Source: Paenibacillus sp. MZ04-78.2 (GTDB lineage Bacteria > Bacillota > Bacilli > Paenibacillales > NBRC-103111). Taken from it: a DNA stretch of 64,000 nt. A program made the position numbers and the translations under genes. The notes beneath the pieces were generated by a model. That model saw only the letters and a program-made list of their open reading frames with translations. It made no database searches and was not told the origin of the DNA. Positions within the stretch are counted from its first letter, which is position 1; each line of letters begins with the position of its first letter. Positions 34,886 to 43,905 of this stretch are shown here, piece after piece. The DNA lies in contig NZ_JANAVJ010000001.1 in assembly GCF_024213375.1 (NCBI RefSeq), positions 285,596 through 349,595 on the forward strand, read 5' to 3'.

Positions 34886-35386
34886 TTATACTTTCTCGCC
34901 CTGCATCCGTTTTTGCGTAATATAGTCGGTTTCGTAATAAGCCAAATCTTCGCGCAGCGTTTCAAACATTTTGGACAGCTCAATCGTCAAGTCACGCACG
35001 TCGCGTACAGGCTTTTTACGGAAGCGGATGGCGTCCTGACCGGTATAAGCATAACGGCCGTCTTCGGAATAGCATTCATTTTTCGGATAAAAGAAGCTGT
35101 TCACGCAGCTATGGTAAACGTCGTAAAGCACTTTTTCAGCATAATCCACGTTAAAATTCGGACGGCGCAGCGCCACGCCGAGCTTCTCGTACGCCACCTC
35201 GCAGAACACTAACAAATGTCTCGTATCGGTTAAATAACCTTTATAAAATTCTTCCATCGCTTCGTCATTATCGGTATTCAGCTGCTGCAAAGAATGTCCG
35301 TTCAGGAATTGTTCCATTTTGGCGATTGCCTCGCTCAGCTTGGTCCTTGTCGTTTCACAAAGTGTTTTTACATGGAATACTGCCAT
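34886..35386 (-). CDS. DUF3907 (YpuI family) protein
   Basis: Soluble, mostly helical protein of 166 residues with segments AIAKMEQFLNGHSLQQLN, YLTDTRHLLVFCEVAYEKLG and YDVYHSCVNSFFYPKNECY. These agree with YpuI/DUF3907, conserved in bacilli and of unknown function. GAGGAGGT lies 10 nt before the ATG. It is transcribed away from the protease gene and ends at a terminator, forming a single-gene unit. The 35387-35606 gap holds its promoter and that of the protease; I could not place boxes with confidence. Confidence 0.85.
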   Translation of the reverse strand: MAVFHVKTLCETTRTKLSEAIAKMEQFLNGHSLQQLNTDNDEAMEEFYKGYLTDTRHLLVFCEVAYEKLGVALRRPNFNVDYAEKVLYDVYHSCVNSFFYPKNECYSEDGRYAYTGQDAIRFRKKPVRDVRDLTIELSKMFETLREDLAYYETDYITQKRMQGEKV

Positions 35387-35606
35387 CGCTTAAAAGACCT
35401 CCTCAACTTAAAAAACAGAACGTATGGGCAAAACGACCTTCTCGATACCATCGTACCATAAAACACATGTAAAAGTAATATGAAAAACATCCAGAATTCC
35501 TTTGTTTCGGACTGCTCCTTTTTGGATAACTTTGCTGCTTTTTAAACCGTCCGCGAAGGGGATTCTATTTGACGTACACACTGTTCCGATCAGGAGGCAA
35601 CAGCCC

Positions 35607-37475
35607 ATGTGGAAATACGCTTTATCGATCGCTCTTGTTATTGCCGGGGTAGCGCTTTTCTTCCCCCGTGGCGATCAGGCCCCCAAACCCGAGACGGTTA
35701 CGCCTGCCGCCGAGCTGAAAATGAAGCAAACGATGCTGAATCAGGATGTGGCCCGCACGGACGAATTGAGCCGCAATCAGTGCAGTCTGGAATTGCACCG
35801 TGTCGTTCAGGACATGCATACGCAAGCGGACGGCAAAGCGCAGGAAACGCTGCAAGCGACCCAAGCCGAGCATCCGCATATGGAGCGTCTGGTGAGGACT
35901 AAACGGGACCAAAGCTTGGACCAATGCATCGCAGCAGGCCCACTGAACGAGGCGGCGGCAAAAGCTTCGCGGCCTTACATGGAAGAAGCGAAGCGGCAGG
36001 TCGACGGCGGAAAGACGTATCAATCCCCGCCGTTTCAAGCGAACGGCAGCACGTATTTCGTTCTTGGCGTTCCTGCAGCGGATGGCGCATCGGGGATTGT
36101 GGGCGCCGTGCGCCAGCAAATTCTCGCTCAGGTGGCCAATCACCAGAAGAAGAATTTAAGAATCGAGCCGTACCCGGCGGAAGGCCGCTACAAAATCGAA
36201 TCGGTCGATTCGAAATCGCTTCAGAACGTGCAGGTTCGCCACCCTGAAGACAACCAGGGAACGAGCCATTATCACACGAATCAAGTCGTCGTCAAATTCA
36301 AGCAGCAGCCTTCCGAGAACGACCTTGCCCGTATCCGGCAAGAAATTGGTGGAGGCCATGTCAACAAGCTCGGCTATACTTACGTCTTCGAATCGCCGGG
36401 CATGGAAGCCAAGCAGCTCATGGGGTATTTCGGGAAATGGGACATCGATTATGCCGAGCCGCATTTTCTTTACTTGACGAACGAAATTGCGCCCGTTCAG
36501 TTCCCAAATTCGGCAGCGGTAATTACACCGAACGACTCGCTATATCGGCGGTACCAATGGAATTTACCGCAGATCGAAACGGAGGCCGGCTGGAACGTCT
36601 CCAAAGGATCGACGGATGTCATCGTCGGAGTCGTCGATACCGGGGTCGATGTGAACCATGCGGACTTGAAAGGCCATCTGATGGCCGGCTACAATGCGAT
36701 CCAGCCCGGGGCCAGACCCGTCGACGACGTCGGACACGGCACACATGTGGCCGGAGTCATCGGGGCCGTCGTGAACAACAACTTGGGCGTCGCCGGCATG
36801 AGCTGGTATAACCGCGTATTGCCGGTCAAAGTGCTTGATTCCAGCGGCGCAGGCAGCACTTATGCCGTTGCGCAGGGCGTTATTTGGGCAACGGATAACG
36901 GAGCCAAGGTCATCAACATGAGCCTCGGCAACTATGCCGACGCCCAGTTCCTGCACGATGCCATCAAGTATGCCTACGACCGCGACGTCGTCCTGATTGC
37001 CGCTACCGGCAACGATAACACGGAACGTCCCGGTTACCCGGCCGCCTATCCGGAAGTGCTCGGCGTGGCTGCGGTGGATGCCAAAAAGCAGAAGGCAGCC
37101 TTCTCCAACTACGGCGACTATGTCGGCGTAGCCGCCCCGGGCGTCAATATCGCCAGCACGTATCCGAACAACCAGTATGCGGCACTGTCCGGAACTTCGA
37201 TGGCCAGTCCGCACGTTACGGCGCTGGCGGCGCTCATCCGTTCGGTCAATCCGAAGCTGAAAAATACGGAAGTGGCCCGGATCATCAAGGAAACGGCGAT
37301 GGATCTGGGGCCATCCGGGAAAGACAAATATTTCGGTCACGGCCTGATCGACGTGGTCGCCGCGCTCAAGGCAGCGGAACCGAAAACTTCCGGCCAAGCG
37401 GCCGGCGCCCCAACCGAGACGGCTCCGCAGCCGGGATGGCCGGACTGGATGCAGCGCTGGTTTAGACGGGAATAA
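35607..37475 (+). CDS. S8 family subtilisin-like serine protease with a long N-terminal region
   Basis: Secreted or membrane-anchored protease of 622 residues. Residues about 3-20 are a signal or anchor helix. Residues about 35-175 hold a helical stretch followed by FQANGSTYFVLGVPAADGAS and GIVGAVRQQILAQV, a pattern like the end of a Cache/PDC sensor domain. A propeptide (I9-like, VVVKFKQQPSENDLARIRQEIGG) follows. The catalytic domain (about 330-600) carries the triad: VVDTGVD, GHGTHVAGVIG and SGTSMASPH. The ATG at 35607 has AGGAGG 9 nt upstream; the frame extends 35 codons earlier without support. A bidirectional terminator follows. Confidence 0.92.
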   Translation: MWKYALSIALVIAGVALFFPRGDQAPKPETVTPAAELKMKQTMLNQDVARTDELSRNQCSLELHRVVQDMHTQADGKAQETLQATQAEHPHMERLVRTKRDQSLDQCIAAGPLNEAAAKASRPYMEEAKRQVDGGKTYQSPPFQANGSTYFVLGVPAADGASGIVGAVRQQILAQVANHQKKNLRIEPYPAEGRYKIESVDSKSLQNVQVRHPEDNQGTSHYHTNQVVVKFKQQPSENDLARIRQEIGGGHVNKLGYTYVFESPGMEAKQLMGYFGKWDIDYAEPHFLYLTNEIAPVQFPNSAAVITPNDSLYRRYQWNLPQIETEAGWNVSKGSTDVIVGVVDTGVDVNHADLKGHLMAGYNAIQPGARPVDDVGHGTHVAGVIGAVVNNNLGVAGMSWYNRVLPVKVLDSSGAGSTYAVAQGVIWATDNGAKVINMSLGNYADAQFLHDAIKYAYDRDVVLIAATGNDNTERPGYPAAYPEVLGVAAVDAKKQKAAFSNYGDYVGVAAPGVNIASTYPNNQYAALSGTSMASPHVTALAALIRSVNPKLKNTEVARIIKETAMDLGPSGKDKYFGHGLIDVVAALKAAEPKTSGQAAGAPTETAPQPGWPDWMQRWFRRE

Positions 37476-37492
37476 ATAATGGATGAAAAAGC

Positions 37493-37521
37493 AAAAAACC
37501 GCCTCCTGAGGCGGTTTTTTG
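37493..37521. terminator. Bidirectional terminator between the protease gene and rnpB
   Basis: Perfect stem AACCGCCTC/GAGGCGGTT with a 2-nt loop, flanked by an A run on the left and a T run on the right. It ends the plus-strand protease transcript and the minus-strand RNase P RNA. Confidence 0.92.
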
Positions 37522-37550
37522 TATAAAGCTCTATTGCGTAAGCAGCTGAA

Positions 37551-37972
37551 AGAAAGTTTGCCGTAAGCCGGGTTCTGTGCTTCCAGTGGTCGTAGCGGGT
37601 GCCACCCTGCCACCATTGAAGCGACAATCATCTATCTAGGCCGTCCATTGCTGAACGGCTCAAGCGACCAACCCGAACGCGTCTCGGGCAAAGACTGTCC
37701 CTTCCGGGACGTGCGTTCCTCTAGGTCTTGCTCCAAATGGGGTTTACCAGGAACGATGTCACCATAGCTCCTCGTGGTCTCTTACACCACGGTTCCACCC
37801 TTACCTGTGCCGGCGGCGTTCGAAGATCGCATGCACGGCCATCGGCGGTCCGTTTCTGTGGCACTAGCCTTCAGCTCGCGCTGACTGGACGTTATCCAGC
37901 ATCCTGCCCTATGGAGCCCGGACTTTCCTCTCGTGGCGAACGCCACCAGCGATTGTCTGTCAAACTTTCTTT
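37551..37972 (-). ncRNA. rnpB: RNase P RNA (M1 RNA), A-type architecture
   Basis: Catalytic RNA that trims 5' leaders from tRNA precursors, about 420 nt. The ends pair in P1 (AAAGAAAGTTTG with CAAACTTTCTTT). Near the 5' end is GAGGAAAGTCCGGGCTCC, then CATAGGGCAGG; the middle has ACAGGTAAGGGTGGAAC and GTAAGAGACCACG; the 3' part has TAGATAGATGATTGTC and ACAGAACCCGGCTTA. After GGAGCAAGACC (P15) come P16 (GGAACGC/GCGTTC) and P17 (GTCCC/GGGAC), which belong to the A-type; the Bacillus B-type lacks them and has P5.1, P10.1 and P15.1. A promoter lies upstream and a terminator downstream. The exact ends are estimated from P1. Confidence 0.95.
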
Positions 37973-37991
37973 TGCAATAGATGCATCTGCT

Positions 37992-38020
37992 AGTATACAA
38001 GGAATCGGAGCAAAACTCAA
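37992..38020 (-). promoter_or_regulatory. Predicted promoter of rnpB
   Basis: On the minus strand -35 TTGAGT (38015-38020), 17-bp spacer, -10 TATACT (37992-37997). The start point would be about 10-15 nt before the P1 helix. Confidence 0.65.
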
Positions 38021-38038
38021 CTGCCGAATTCCGGCAAA

Positions 38039-39154
38039 TTACACGAATCGGAACGGTTCCGTATCGATTTGCGAAGCAGTGACCGCCGTAGCCCACTTTC
38101 GCTCCTCCAGCTTCCGCCGCAGGTGGTCGGCGACGCCGCGCTTCATAATTTTCTCCACATTATGTCCCGGATCGATCAGCGCGATACCGACAGCCAAGGC
38201 GTCATGCGCCGTATGATAATCGATATCGCCGGTGATTAGCACGTCCGCTCCTGCGAATTGCGCATGCTTCACGTAGCGGCTGCCCGATCCCCCGAGCACG
38301 GCCGCTTTGCGCACGGTCCGCGTGAGATCGCCGACGACACGCAGCATCGGCACATCGAATGCCTGCTTGACCTGCTCGCACAGCTCTTGCAGCGTTACCG
38401 GCTGCGGAAGCTTTCCGGCGCGGCCAAGCCCGAACGTGCGCGTCTTCAAATCGAGCGAATACAGGTCGTAAGCGACTTCCTCATACGGATGCGCCTTCAG
38501 CATCGCTTGCACGACTCTGCGTTCCACGCTCTGGGGGACGATCGTCTCGACGCGTATTTCCTGCGCCGTCTCCAGCTTCCCGGGCTGGCCGATAAACGGG
38601 TTCGTACCTTCTTCCGGCTTGAACGTTCCGACGCCTTCGATATTGAAGCTGCAATGACTGTAGCGGCCGATACCGCCCGCTCCCGCTTCGAACATTGCCT
38701 GGCGTACTGTCTCGGCGTGCGTCGTCGGCACGAAGACGACGAGTTTTTTCAGCTTATCGGTATGTACTTCGTCAAGCGGCTGCGTATCGGTCAGGCCGAG
38801 CGCTTCCGCCATCATGTCGTTGATTCCCCCTTCGGCAACATCCAGATTCGTATGGGCGATATAGACGGCGATGTCGTGCTTGATCAGCCGTTCGTAAAGC
38901 CGGCCTGCCGGCGTATCCGTCTGAATGTGCGGCAGCGGACGGAAAATGACAGCGTGATGTGCAATAATCAAATCGGCTTGCTCGCGAATCGCCTCGTCGA
39001 CCACTTCTTCCGTCACGTCAAGCGCGACAAGCACCTTGCGGATTTCCTTTTGCAGCGTGCCGATTTGCAGCCCGATTTTATCGTTCTCCACGGCGTACGA
39101 TTTAGGCGCGAGTTCTTCCATCAACTGAATTACGGCTTGGCCTTTGGCGTACAT
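38039..39154 (-). CDS. Nif3-like dinuclear metal-centre protein (YqfO family)
   Basis: Protein of 371 residues with the Nif3 metal sites: DLIIAHHAVIFRPL, AHTNLDVAEGGIN and the late DIDYHTAHDALAVGIALIDPGH, with the inserted PII-like YqfO domain (about 130-235) that is typical of bacilli. The family is often called GTP cyclohydrolase I type 2 but that activity is not established. It overlaps the trmK 3' end by 25 bp and has GAGGAGGT 9 nt before the ATG at 39152-39154. The frame opens 32 codons earlier, inside trmK, without support. In B. subtilis the same pair is yqfN-yqfO downstream of sigA. Confidence 0.93.
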   Translation of the reverse strand: MYAKGQAVIQLMEELAPKSYAVENDKIGLQIGTLQKEIRKVLVALDVTEEVVDEAIREQADLIIAHHAVIFRPLPHIQTDTPAGRLYERLIKHDIAVYIAHTNLDVAEGGINDMMAEALGLTDTQPLDEVHTDKLKKLVVFVPTTHAETVRQAMFEAGAGGIGRYSHCSFNIEGVGTFKPEEGTNPFIGQPGKLETAQEIRVETIVPQSVERRVVQAMLKAHPYEEVAYDLYSLDLKTRTFGLGRAGKLPQPVTLQELCEQVKQAFDVPMLRVVGDLTRTVRKAAVLGGSGSRYVKHAQFAGADVLITGDIDYHTAHDALAVGIALIDPGHNVEKIMKRGVADHLRRKLEERKWATAVTASQIDTEPFRFV

Positions 39155-39894
39155 GCGGCTAATACCTCCTCGATTCGTTTCATCTCGGCGCGAAACTCCG
39201 CTTCCTTGCTGCGGGACGCTTCCGTTTCGGACCCGGCCAGATTGTCGCATATTTTACGGAGCTTATCCAATTCATAAGTCCATTTCTTCGTCCAGACGGC
39301 GGAAGCCTCCCGCACCAAATACGGCCCCATGCTCAGGAGAACTGCGCGATCCGCGGTTATTCCGTTCGCCAGAGTCAGCGGTTCATACAGCGATTCCGAG
39401 TCTGCCCCGAACTCCGCTCTGGGAACCGAGGTCAAAATTTCATAGATTTTCCCGTCTTCCTCCAAAATATGCTCTCCGGTCAACAACCAACCGTTACTTA
39501 GCAGCCATTCTCGTACCGCCGCTTCGCCGACATTCGGCTGCAGCACCAAGCGGCGCACGCCTTCCAGCTTCGCCTTTCCCGCTTCCAGAATCGAAGCGAT
39601 CAACACTCCGCCCATCCCCGCAATCGTAATGACATCCGCCTCGCCCGGCGCGATGACGGCCAGACCGTCGCCCTGCCTAACGTCGATGACGTTCTCCAGC
39701 CCCGATGCGCGCACCTGCTTCACGGCTGCGTCGTACGGACCGGGATTTACCTCGCCCGCAATCCCTCGTACGATCGTGCCCTGTTTCGCCAAATAAGCGG
39801 GGAGCAGCGCATGGTCCGAGCCGATGTCCGCCAGAAGGCTGCCTACAGGAACCTCCTGTGCAATTCTACTCAATCGTTTTGATAATCGTATCAT
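39130..39894 (-). CDS. trmK: tRNA (adenine(22)-N(1))-methyltransferase TrmK
   Basis: Methylates N1 of A22 in tRNA. The 254 residues start MIRLSKRLSRIAQEVP, with SAM motif LLADIGSDHALLPAYLA and the catalytic-region TIAGMGGVLIASIL and LQPNVGEAAVREWL, all family hallmarks. A C-terminal coiled helix follows. Its ATG at 39892-39894 has no Shine-Dalgarno of its own; the stop codon of the upstream membrane gene (TGA at 39896-39898) ends 1 nt before it, so initiation is likely by coupling. The alternative upstream ATG at 39933 would sit inside that membrane gene. Order dnaG-rpoD-(membrane gene)-trmK-nif3 matches bacilli. Confidence 0.93.
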   Translation of the reverse strand: MIRLSKRLSRIAQEVPVGSLLADIGSDHALLPAYLAKQGTIVRGIAGEVNPGPYDAAVKQVRASGLENVIDVRQGDGLAVIAPGEADVITIAGMGGVLIASILEAGKAKLEGVRRLVLQPNVGEAAVREWLLSNGWLLTGEHILEEDGKIYEILTSVPRAEFGADSESLYEPLTLANGITADRAVLLSMGPYLVREASAVWTKKWTYELDKLRKICDNLAGSETEASRSKEAEFRAEMKRIEEVLAACTPKAKP

Positions 39895-39895
39895 A

Positions 39896-40732
39896 TCAGA
39901 CAACCCATTCTGTCCATTTTTTTCTCCATACAAACAGTAAGGAAGCCTCAGTCACAATCTTAACCAACAGCATCCATTGCAGCGTCATTTCACCGTACTG
40001 CTCGGCATACAGCATACCATATAATTCAGGCATATACCAAACGATCAAGCTAAGCAAAAAGAACACCAATCCCATATGACGGCTCTTCTCGTGAACCATC
40101 CATCCCATCCAGCAGAACAGAATACTGAGCGGCACCCAGCTCAGCTCCAGTGTAACCCAACTGATCGAAGCCAGCTGATAATGCAGCAGCCAGCCGTAGC
40201 AAAATACGAGACTTACCCAACCGCCGAGATGGAACGGCACGTGCCTTGCAAGCAGGCCCGTGACAATCCACACCAAGCTGCATAGAAACACGTACGTAAC
40301 GACGAAAACGGACGATTGCATCCCGTGGAGTTTCATCAGATAAACCCCGATAAAGAGCAAAAACAACGAAGCCATGCCGATCAAAATTTGCGAGCCCATC
40401 GGGTCCTTATCCCGCTTGTACCCTCCATAGCCGTAACAGCAAGCGAGAAACAAAAGCGAGACCCCTATTTGCATTGGTAATTGAAAAGCGTTAAAATGAA
40501 GAACAGTAAAAGAAAAAGCGCATGCGACAATCAAAACAAGAACCCATATTTTCCAATTGCTGTCGCTTATTTTGGATGCTGTAATTCCGAACAATCCACC
40601 GGAGCTTCCCGGCTTTTCTTGATTGTCTTCCAAATAAATATTCAGCAAAAAGTCGCAGTACCGCTCAGGCAGCAGCTTGCTTCGCCGCCAATGCTCAATT
40701 TCGCGGATAATCATTTTCTTTTTATCATCCAT
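39896..40732 (-). CDS. Integral membrane protein of unknown function between rpoD and trmK
   Basis: Protein of 278 residues with a hydrophilic N terminus (about 1-60; EIEHWRRSKLLPERYCDFLLNIY, resembling DUF2157-type membrane proteins) and about eight or nine hydrophobic helices from residue 62 to the end. The N-terminal WRRSKLLPE motif and domain order support that similarity but the family is not certain. In B. subtilis this slot holds the cytochrome cccA. The stop codon nearly overlaps the trmK start (TGATATG), so it is in the same operon. ATG at 40730-40732 has a GAGGGAAC site 11 nt before. Confidence 0.75.
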   Translation of the reverse strand: MDDKKKMIIREIEHWRRSKLLPERYCDFLLNIYLEDNQEKPGSSGGLFGITASKISDSNWKIWVLVLIVACAFSFTVLHFNAFQLPMQIGVSLLFLACCYGYGGYKRDKDPMGSQILIGMASLFLLFIGVYLMKLHGMQSSVFVVTYVFLCSLVWIVTGLLARHVPFHLGGWVSLVFCYGWLLHYQLASISWVTLELSWVPLSILFCWMGWMVHEKSRHMGLVFFLLSLIVWYMPELYGMLYAEQYGEMTLQWMLLVKIVTEASLLFVWRKKWTEWVV

Positions 40733-40808
40733 AGCTCTAATGTTCCCTCCGAAGCCTGTCGTCGCTTAATACATGGGATACATAATTCATTCATCGGCTT
40801 GGAACCAG

Positions 40809-40843
40809 CAAAAAATTAGACCTTCCCGCAATGGCGGAAAGGT
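40809..40843 (-). terminator. Terminator of rpoD
   Basis: Stem GACCTTTCCGC/GCGGGAAGGTC with one mismatch and a 4-nt loop followed by TAATTTTTT on the minus strand, 17 bp after the rpoD stop. Confidence 0.88.
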
Positions 40844-40859
40844 CGTGGTGACAAGCTCT

Positions 40860-41978
40860 TTATTCAAGAAAATCTTTCAACCGTTTGCTGCGGCTCGGAT
40901 GGCGAAGCTTGCGCAGCGCCTTGGCTTCGATCTGGCGAATCCGTTCCCGGGTAACACCGAATACTTTACCGACTTCCTCCAGCGTCCGCGTCCGGCCGTC
41001 ATCGAGTCCGAAACGCAGCCGAAGCACGTTTTCCTCGCGCTCCGTCAACGTATCGAGGACATCTTCCAACTGCTCCTTGAGCAGTTCGTAAGCCGCAGCA
41101 TCCGCTGGAGCCAGCGCTTCCTGATCTTCGATAAAATCTCCGAGGTGCGAATCGTCTTCCTCGCCGATCGGCGTTTCGAGCGATACGGGTTCTTGCGCGA
41201 TTTTCATAATCTCACGCACTTTTTCCGTACTGAGATCCATTTCCTTCGCAATTTCCTCCGGCGTAGGTTCGCGCCCCAGCTCCTGCAGCAGTTGACGGGA
41301 TACCCGGATCAGCTTGTTGATCGTTTCCACCATATGTACCGGAATCCGGATCGTACGCGCTTGGTCGGCAATCGCGCGCGTAATAGCTTGACGAATCCAC
41401 CACGTGGCATACGTACTGAATTTGAAGCCTTTGATATGGTCGAATTTCTCCACCGCTTTGATCAAGCCCATATTGCCTTCCTGGATCAAGTCGAGGAACA
41501 GCATCCCCCGGCCGACATACCGCTTGGCGATACTGACGACCAGACGCAGGTTCGCTTCCGCCAAACGTCGTTTCGCTTCTTCATCGCCCTGTTCGATCCG
41601 TTTCGCCAAACCGATCTCGTCCTCTGCGGAAAGCAGCGGAACCCGGCCGATCTCCTTCAAATACATCCGTACCGGATCATTGATCTTAATGCCAGGAGGC
41701 AAGGACAAATCGTCATCAAAATGGAACTCGTCGTGTTCATGCTCCATCGGAGTCAGTTCATTGTCATCGTCCGATTCGTTTCCGACATCAATCCCCATCT
41801 CTTGAATTTGCTCAAAAAATTCATCAATTTGCTCCGGGTCTTGATCGAACGGCGCGAGCTTCTCCATAATTTCTTTGTACGTAATTGCCGAACGTTTCTT
41901 GCCTTGTTCGATCAACTGTTCTTTTACTTGTTCGAGCGTCAACTCTGTCTCTAGTTCCGTACGTTGATCGTTCGCCAT
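40860..41978 (-). CDS. rpoD: RNA polymerase primary sigma factor SigA (RpoD)
   Basis: Housekeeping sigma factor of 372 residues. Region 1.1 is followed by an acidic linker, region 1.2 ([21 protein letters not shown]), region 2 ([26 protein letters not shown], and the -10 recognition helix [15 protein letters not shown]), region 3 and region 4 ([30 protein letters not shown]) that binds the -35 box. This gene explains the TTGACA/TATAAT-like boxes found elsewhere here. The ATG at 41976-41978 has GGAGGAGGGAG 7 nt upstream. It follows dnaG by 51 bp, and its terminator lies 17 bp downstream. Confidence 0.97.
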   Translation of the reverse strand: MANDQRTELETELTLEQVKEQLIEQGKKRSAITYKEIMEKLAPFDQDPEQIDEFFEQIQEMGIDVGNESDDDNELTPMEHEHDEFHFDDDLSLPPGIKINDPVRMYLKEIGRVPLLSAEDEIGLAKRIEQGDEEAKRRLAEANLRLVVSIAKRYVGRGMLFLDLIQEGNMGLIKAVEKFDHIKGFKFSTYATWWIRQAITRAIADQARTIRIPVHMVETINKLIRVSRQLLQELGREPTPEEIAKEMDLSTEKVREIMKIAQEPVSLETPIGEEDDSHLGDFIEDQEALAPADAAAYELLKEQLEDVLDTLTEREENVLRLRFGLDDGRTRTLEEVGKVFGVTRERIRQIEAKALRKLRHPSRSKRLKDFLE

Positions 41979-42029
41979 AATCCAACTCCCTCCTCCCTGG
42001 AATACACCCCGGTACCGTGTCAAGACGAA

Positions 42030-43865
42030 TCAGGATGATTTCAACTGCTTTTCCAAGGATATAATCTCACTGCCTAGTTGCAGGGCTTTGGGAATATCAC
42101 CCAAACGTTCTGCTTGCTTGATTTCTTCTCTTTTTCGTTCCAATGTCTGCAAGAGTGGGTACTTCTTGATTTGCCGGATATAATCGTCGATTACGGCATC
42201 GTTAATACCGTTGCGATTGTCTATTAAGGTTAAGGAACTAGCCAAGCTCTCAAGCTTGTCATCCTGCAGCATGCCGATGAACGTGCTGGCGTTGGGCTCG
42301 AATCCTTGCGTGTAGTAGGCGTACAAGTAAGCGGCGAGCGCCGCGTGAGCTTCCATGTTGAACCCGTCTCCCAGTTGACGCTCGACATAACCGGATATGT
42401 CCCGGTCCAGCATCATGACGGCAAGCAGTTGACGCTCTGCATTCTGATAGGCAGGGACCATCGAAGGGGGTTGCGCGCGAAGCCTTCCGTCATTCATAAC
42501 ATTATTCCACGAATTGTCTTTATTATCCCCGGAACGGTCCTTTTTTTCGGCTTGGAGCCTGATCTCGTTCAGATTTTGCATCGCGGATTCAAACGTTAGG
42601 TGAAATTCGGTACAAAGCTCTCTCACATAGTGCTCTCTCTCAATGGGTGAAGTCAGTCCTGCGATCAAGCGGAGCGCTTGTTGAATGTAGCGAAGCTTTT
42701 CTCCATCCTCCTGCAGTTTATAATTTTTACGATAATAAAAAAGTTTATATTTGATCGACGGTACGGCGGTTTCGATAACCTCCCGTACGAATCGTTCAGA
42801 ACCGTGAGCGGAAATATATTCGTCCGGGTCCATCCCGTTCGGCAGTATAGCAATTCTTACATGGCAACCTACATTTTCCAGTAGCGGGATGCTTTTATAG
42901 GCTGCGGATTGTCCGGCATGGTCCCCGTCGTAAGCGACGACCACTCGTTCCGCAAGACGCCGAATCGCTTCTGTATGCTCCGGTGTCAGCGCCGTTCCCA
43001 TGGTCGCCACGCCGTTATGCACCCCGGCCTCCCAAGCGCGAATGACATCCATATAGCCCTCGAACAATACGAGTTCCTGGCTTTTCCGGATTTGGGGTCT
43101 GGCGGCATGCAGATTGTACAGCGTACGGCTCTTATGGAAAAGCATCGATTCCGGACTATTTAAATATTTGGCCTGTACGTTGCCCATCGCTCTTCCTCCG
43201 AAGGCGATGATCTGCCCTTTCCAATCGCGAATCGGAAACATGACGCGGTCGCGAAATTTGTCGACATACCCGCTTCCGTCCTGCTTCGCCGAGATCAGCC
43301 CTCCTAGCTCCACCAAGGGCAACGGAAACTGCTTCTTATCCAGCAGATTCGTCAGCGTATCCCAGCGCGATGGCGCATAGCCGATGCCGAACGCTTCGAT
43401 CAGCTTATCGGTCATCCCCCGGGCGTGCAAATACTGCTTCGCTTCTTTGCCCTGCTCGGTGTTGTGCAGAAGGTATTCGTACAACTTGCCGGCAAGCTCA
43501 TGAGCTTCGATCAGTTTCGCCCGGTCCGCGTGCTCCTTCGTTTCGGCTTGGCCTTGCTGCGGCCCGAGTCCGATGTCGAGCTTTGCTTCATCGGCCAATT
43601 TGCGGACCGCCTGACCGAAAGACAACCCTTCGACTTCCGAAACGAACCGGATGGCGTTCCCTCCCGCCCCACAGCCGAAGCAGTGATAAATCTGCTTTTC
43701 GGGCGTGACGGTAAAGGAAGGTGTCTTCTCTGAATGAAAAGGACATAGACCTTTGAGGTAATGTCCCTGCTTCGTCAAATGAACGTGTCTTCCGACGACT
43801 TCGACAATATCGTGGGCTTTTAAGACCGCGTCGATGACTTGCTCGGGAATGCGTCCGTTACTCAT
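42030..43865 (-). CDS. dnaG: DNA primase DnaG
   Basis: Makes RNA primers for Okazaki fragments. The 611 residues hold the N-terminal zinc finger (CPFHSEKTPSF, then CFGCGAGGN), the RNA polymerase core with the TOPRIM motif (LFEGYMDV and YDGDHAGQ), and a C-terminal DnaB-interacting domain. ATG at 43863-43865 has AAGGTGG 5 nt upstream; the in-frame ATG at 43880 is not used because the ribosome site lies between them. Placed between yqxD and rpoD, the classical macromolecular synthesis operon order. Confidence 0.97.
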   Translation of the reverse strand: MSNGRIPEQVIDAVLKAHDIVEVVGRHVHLTKQGHYLKGLCPFHSEKTPSFTVTPEKQIYHCFGCGAGGNAIRFVSEVEGLSFGQAVRKLADEAKLDIGLGPQQGQAETKEHADRAKLIEAHELAGKLYEYLLHNTEQGKEAKQYLHARGMTDKLIEAFGIGYAPSRWDTLTNLLDKKQFPLPLVELGGLISAKQDGSGYVDKFRDRVMFPIRDWKGQIIAFGGRAMGNVQAKYLNSPESMLFHKSRTLYNLHAARPQIRKSQELVLFEGYMDVIRAWEAGVHNGVATMGTALTPEHTEAIRRLAERVVVAYDGDHAGQSAAYKSIPLLENVGCHVRIAILPNGMDPDEYISAHGSERFVREVIETAVPSIKYKLFYYRKNYKLQEDGEKLRYIQQALRLIAGLTSPIEREHYVRELCTEFHLTFESAMQNLNEIRLQAEKKDRSGDNKDNSWNNVMNDGRLRAQPPSMVPAYQNAERQLLAVMMLDRDISGYVERQLGDGFNMEAHAALAAYLYAYYTQGFEPNASTFIGMLQDDKLESLASSLTLIDNRNGINDAVIDDYIRQIKKYPLLQTLERKREEIKQAERLGDIPKALQLGSEIISLEKQLKSS

Positions 43866-43905
43866 CCTATCCACCTTCATTCAAATTAACACGTATAGGT
43901 ATTCG

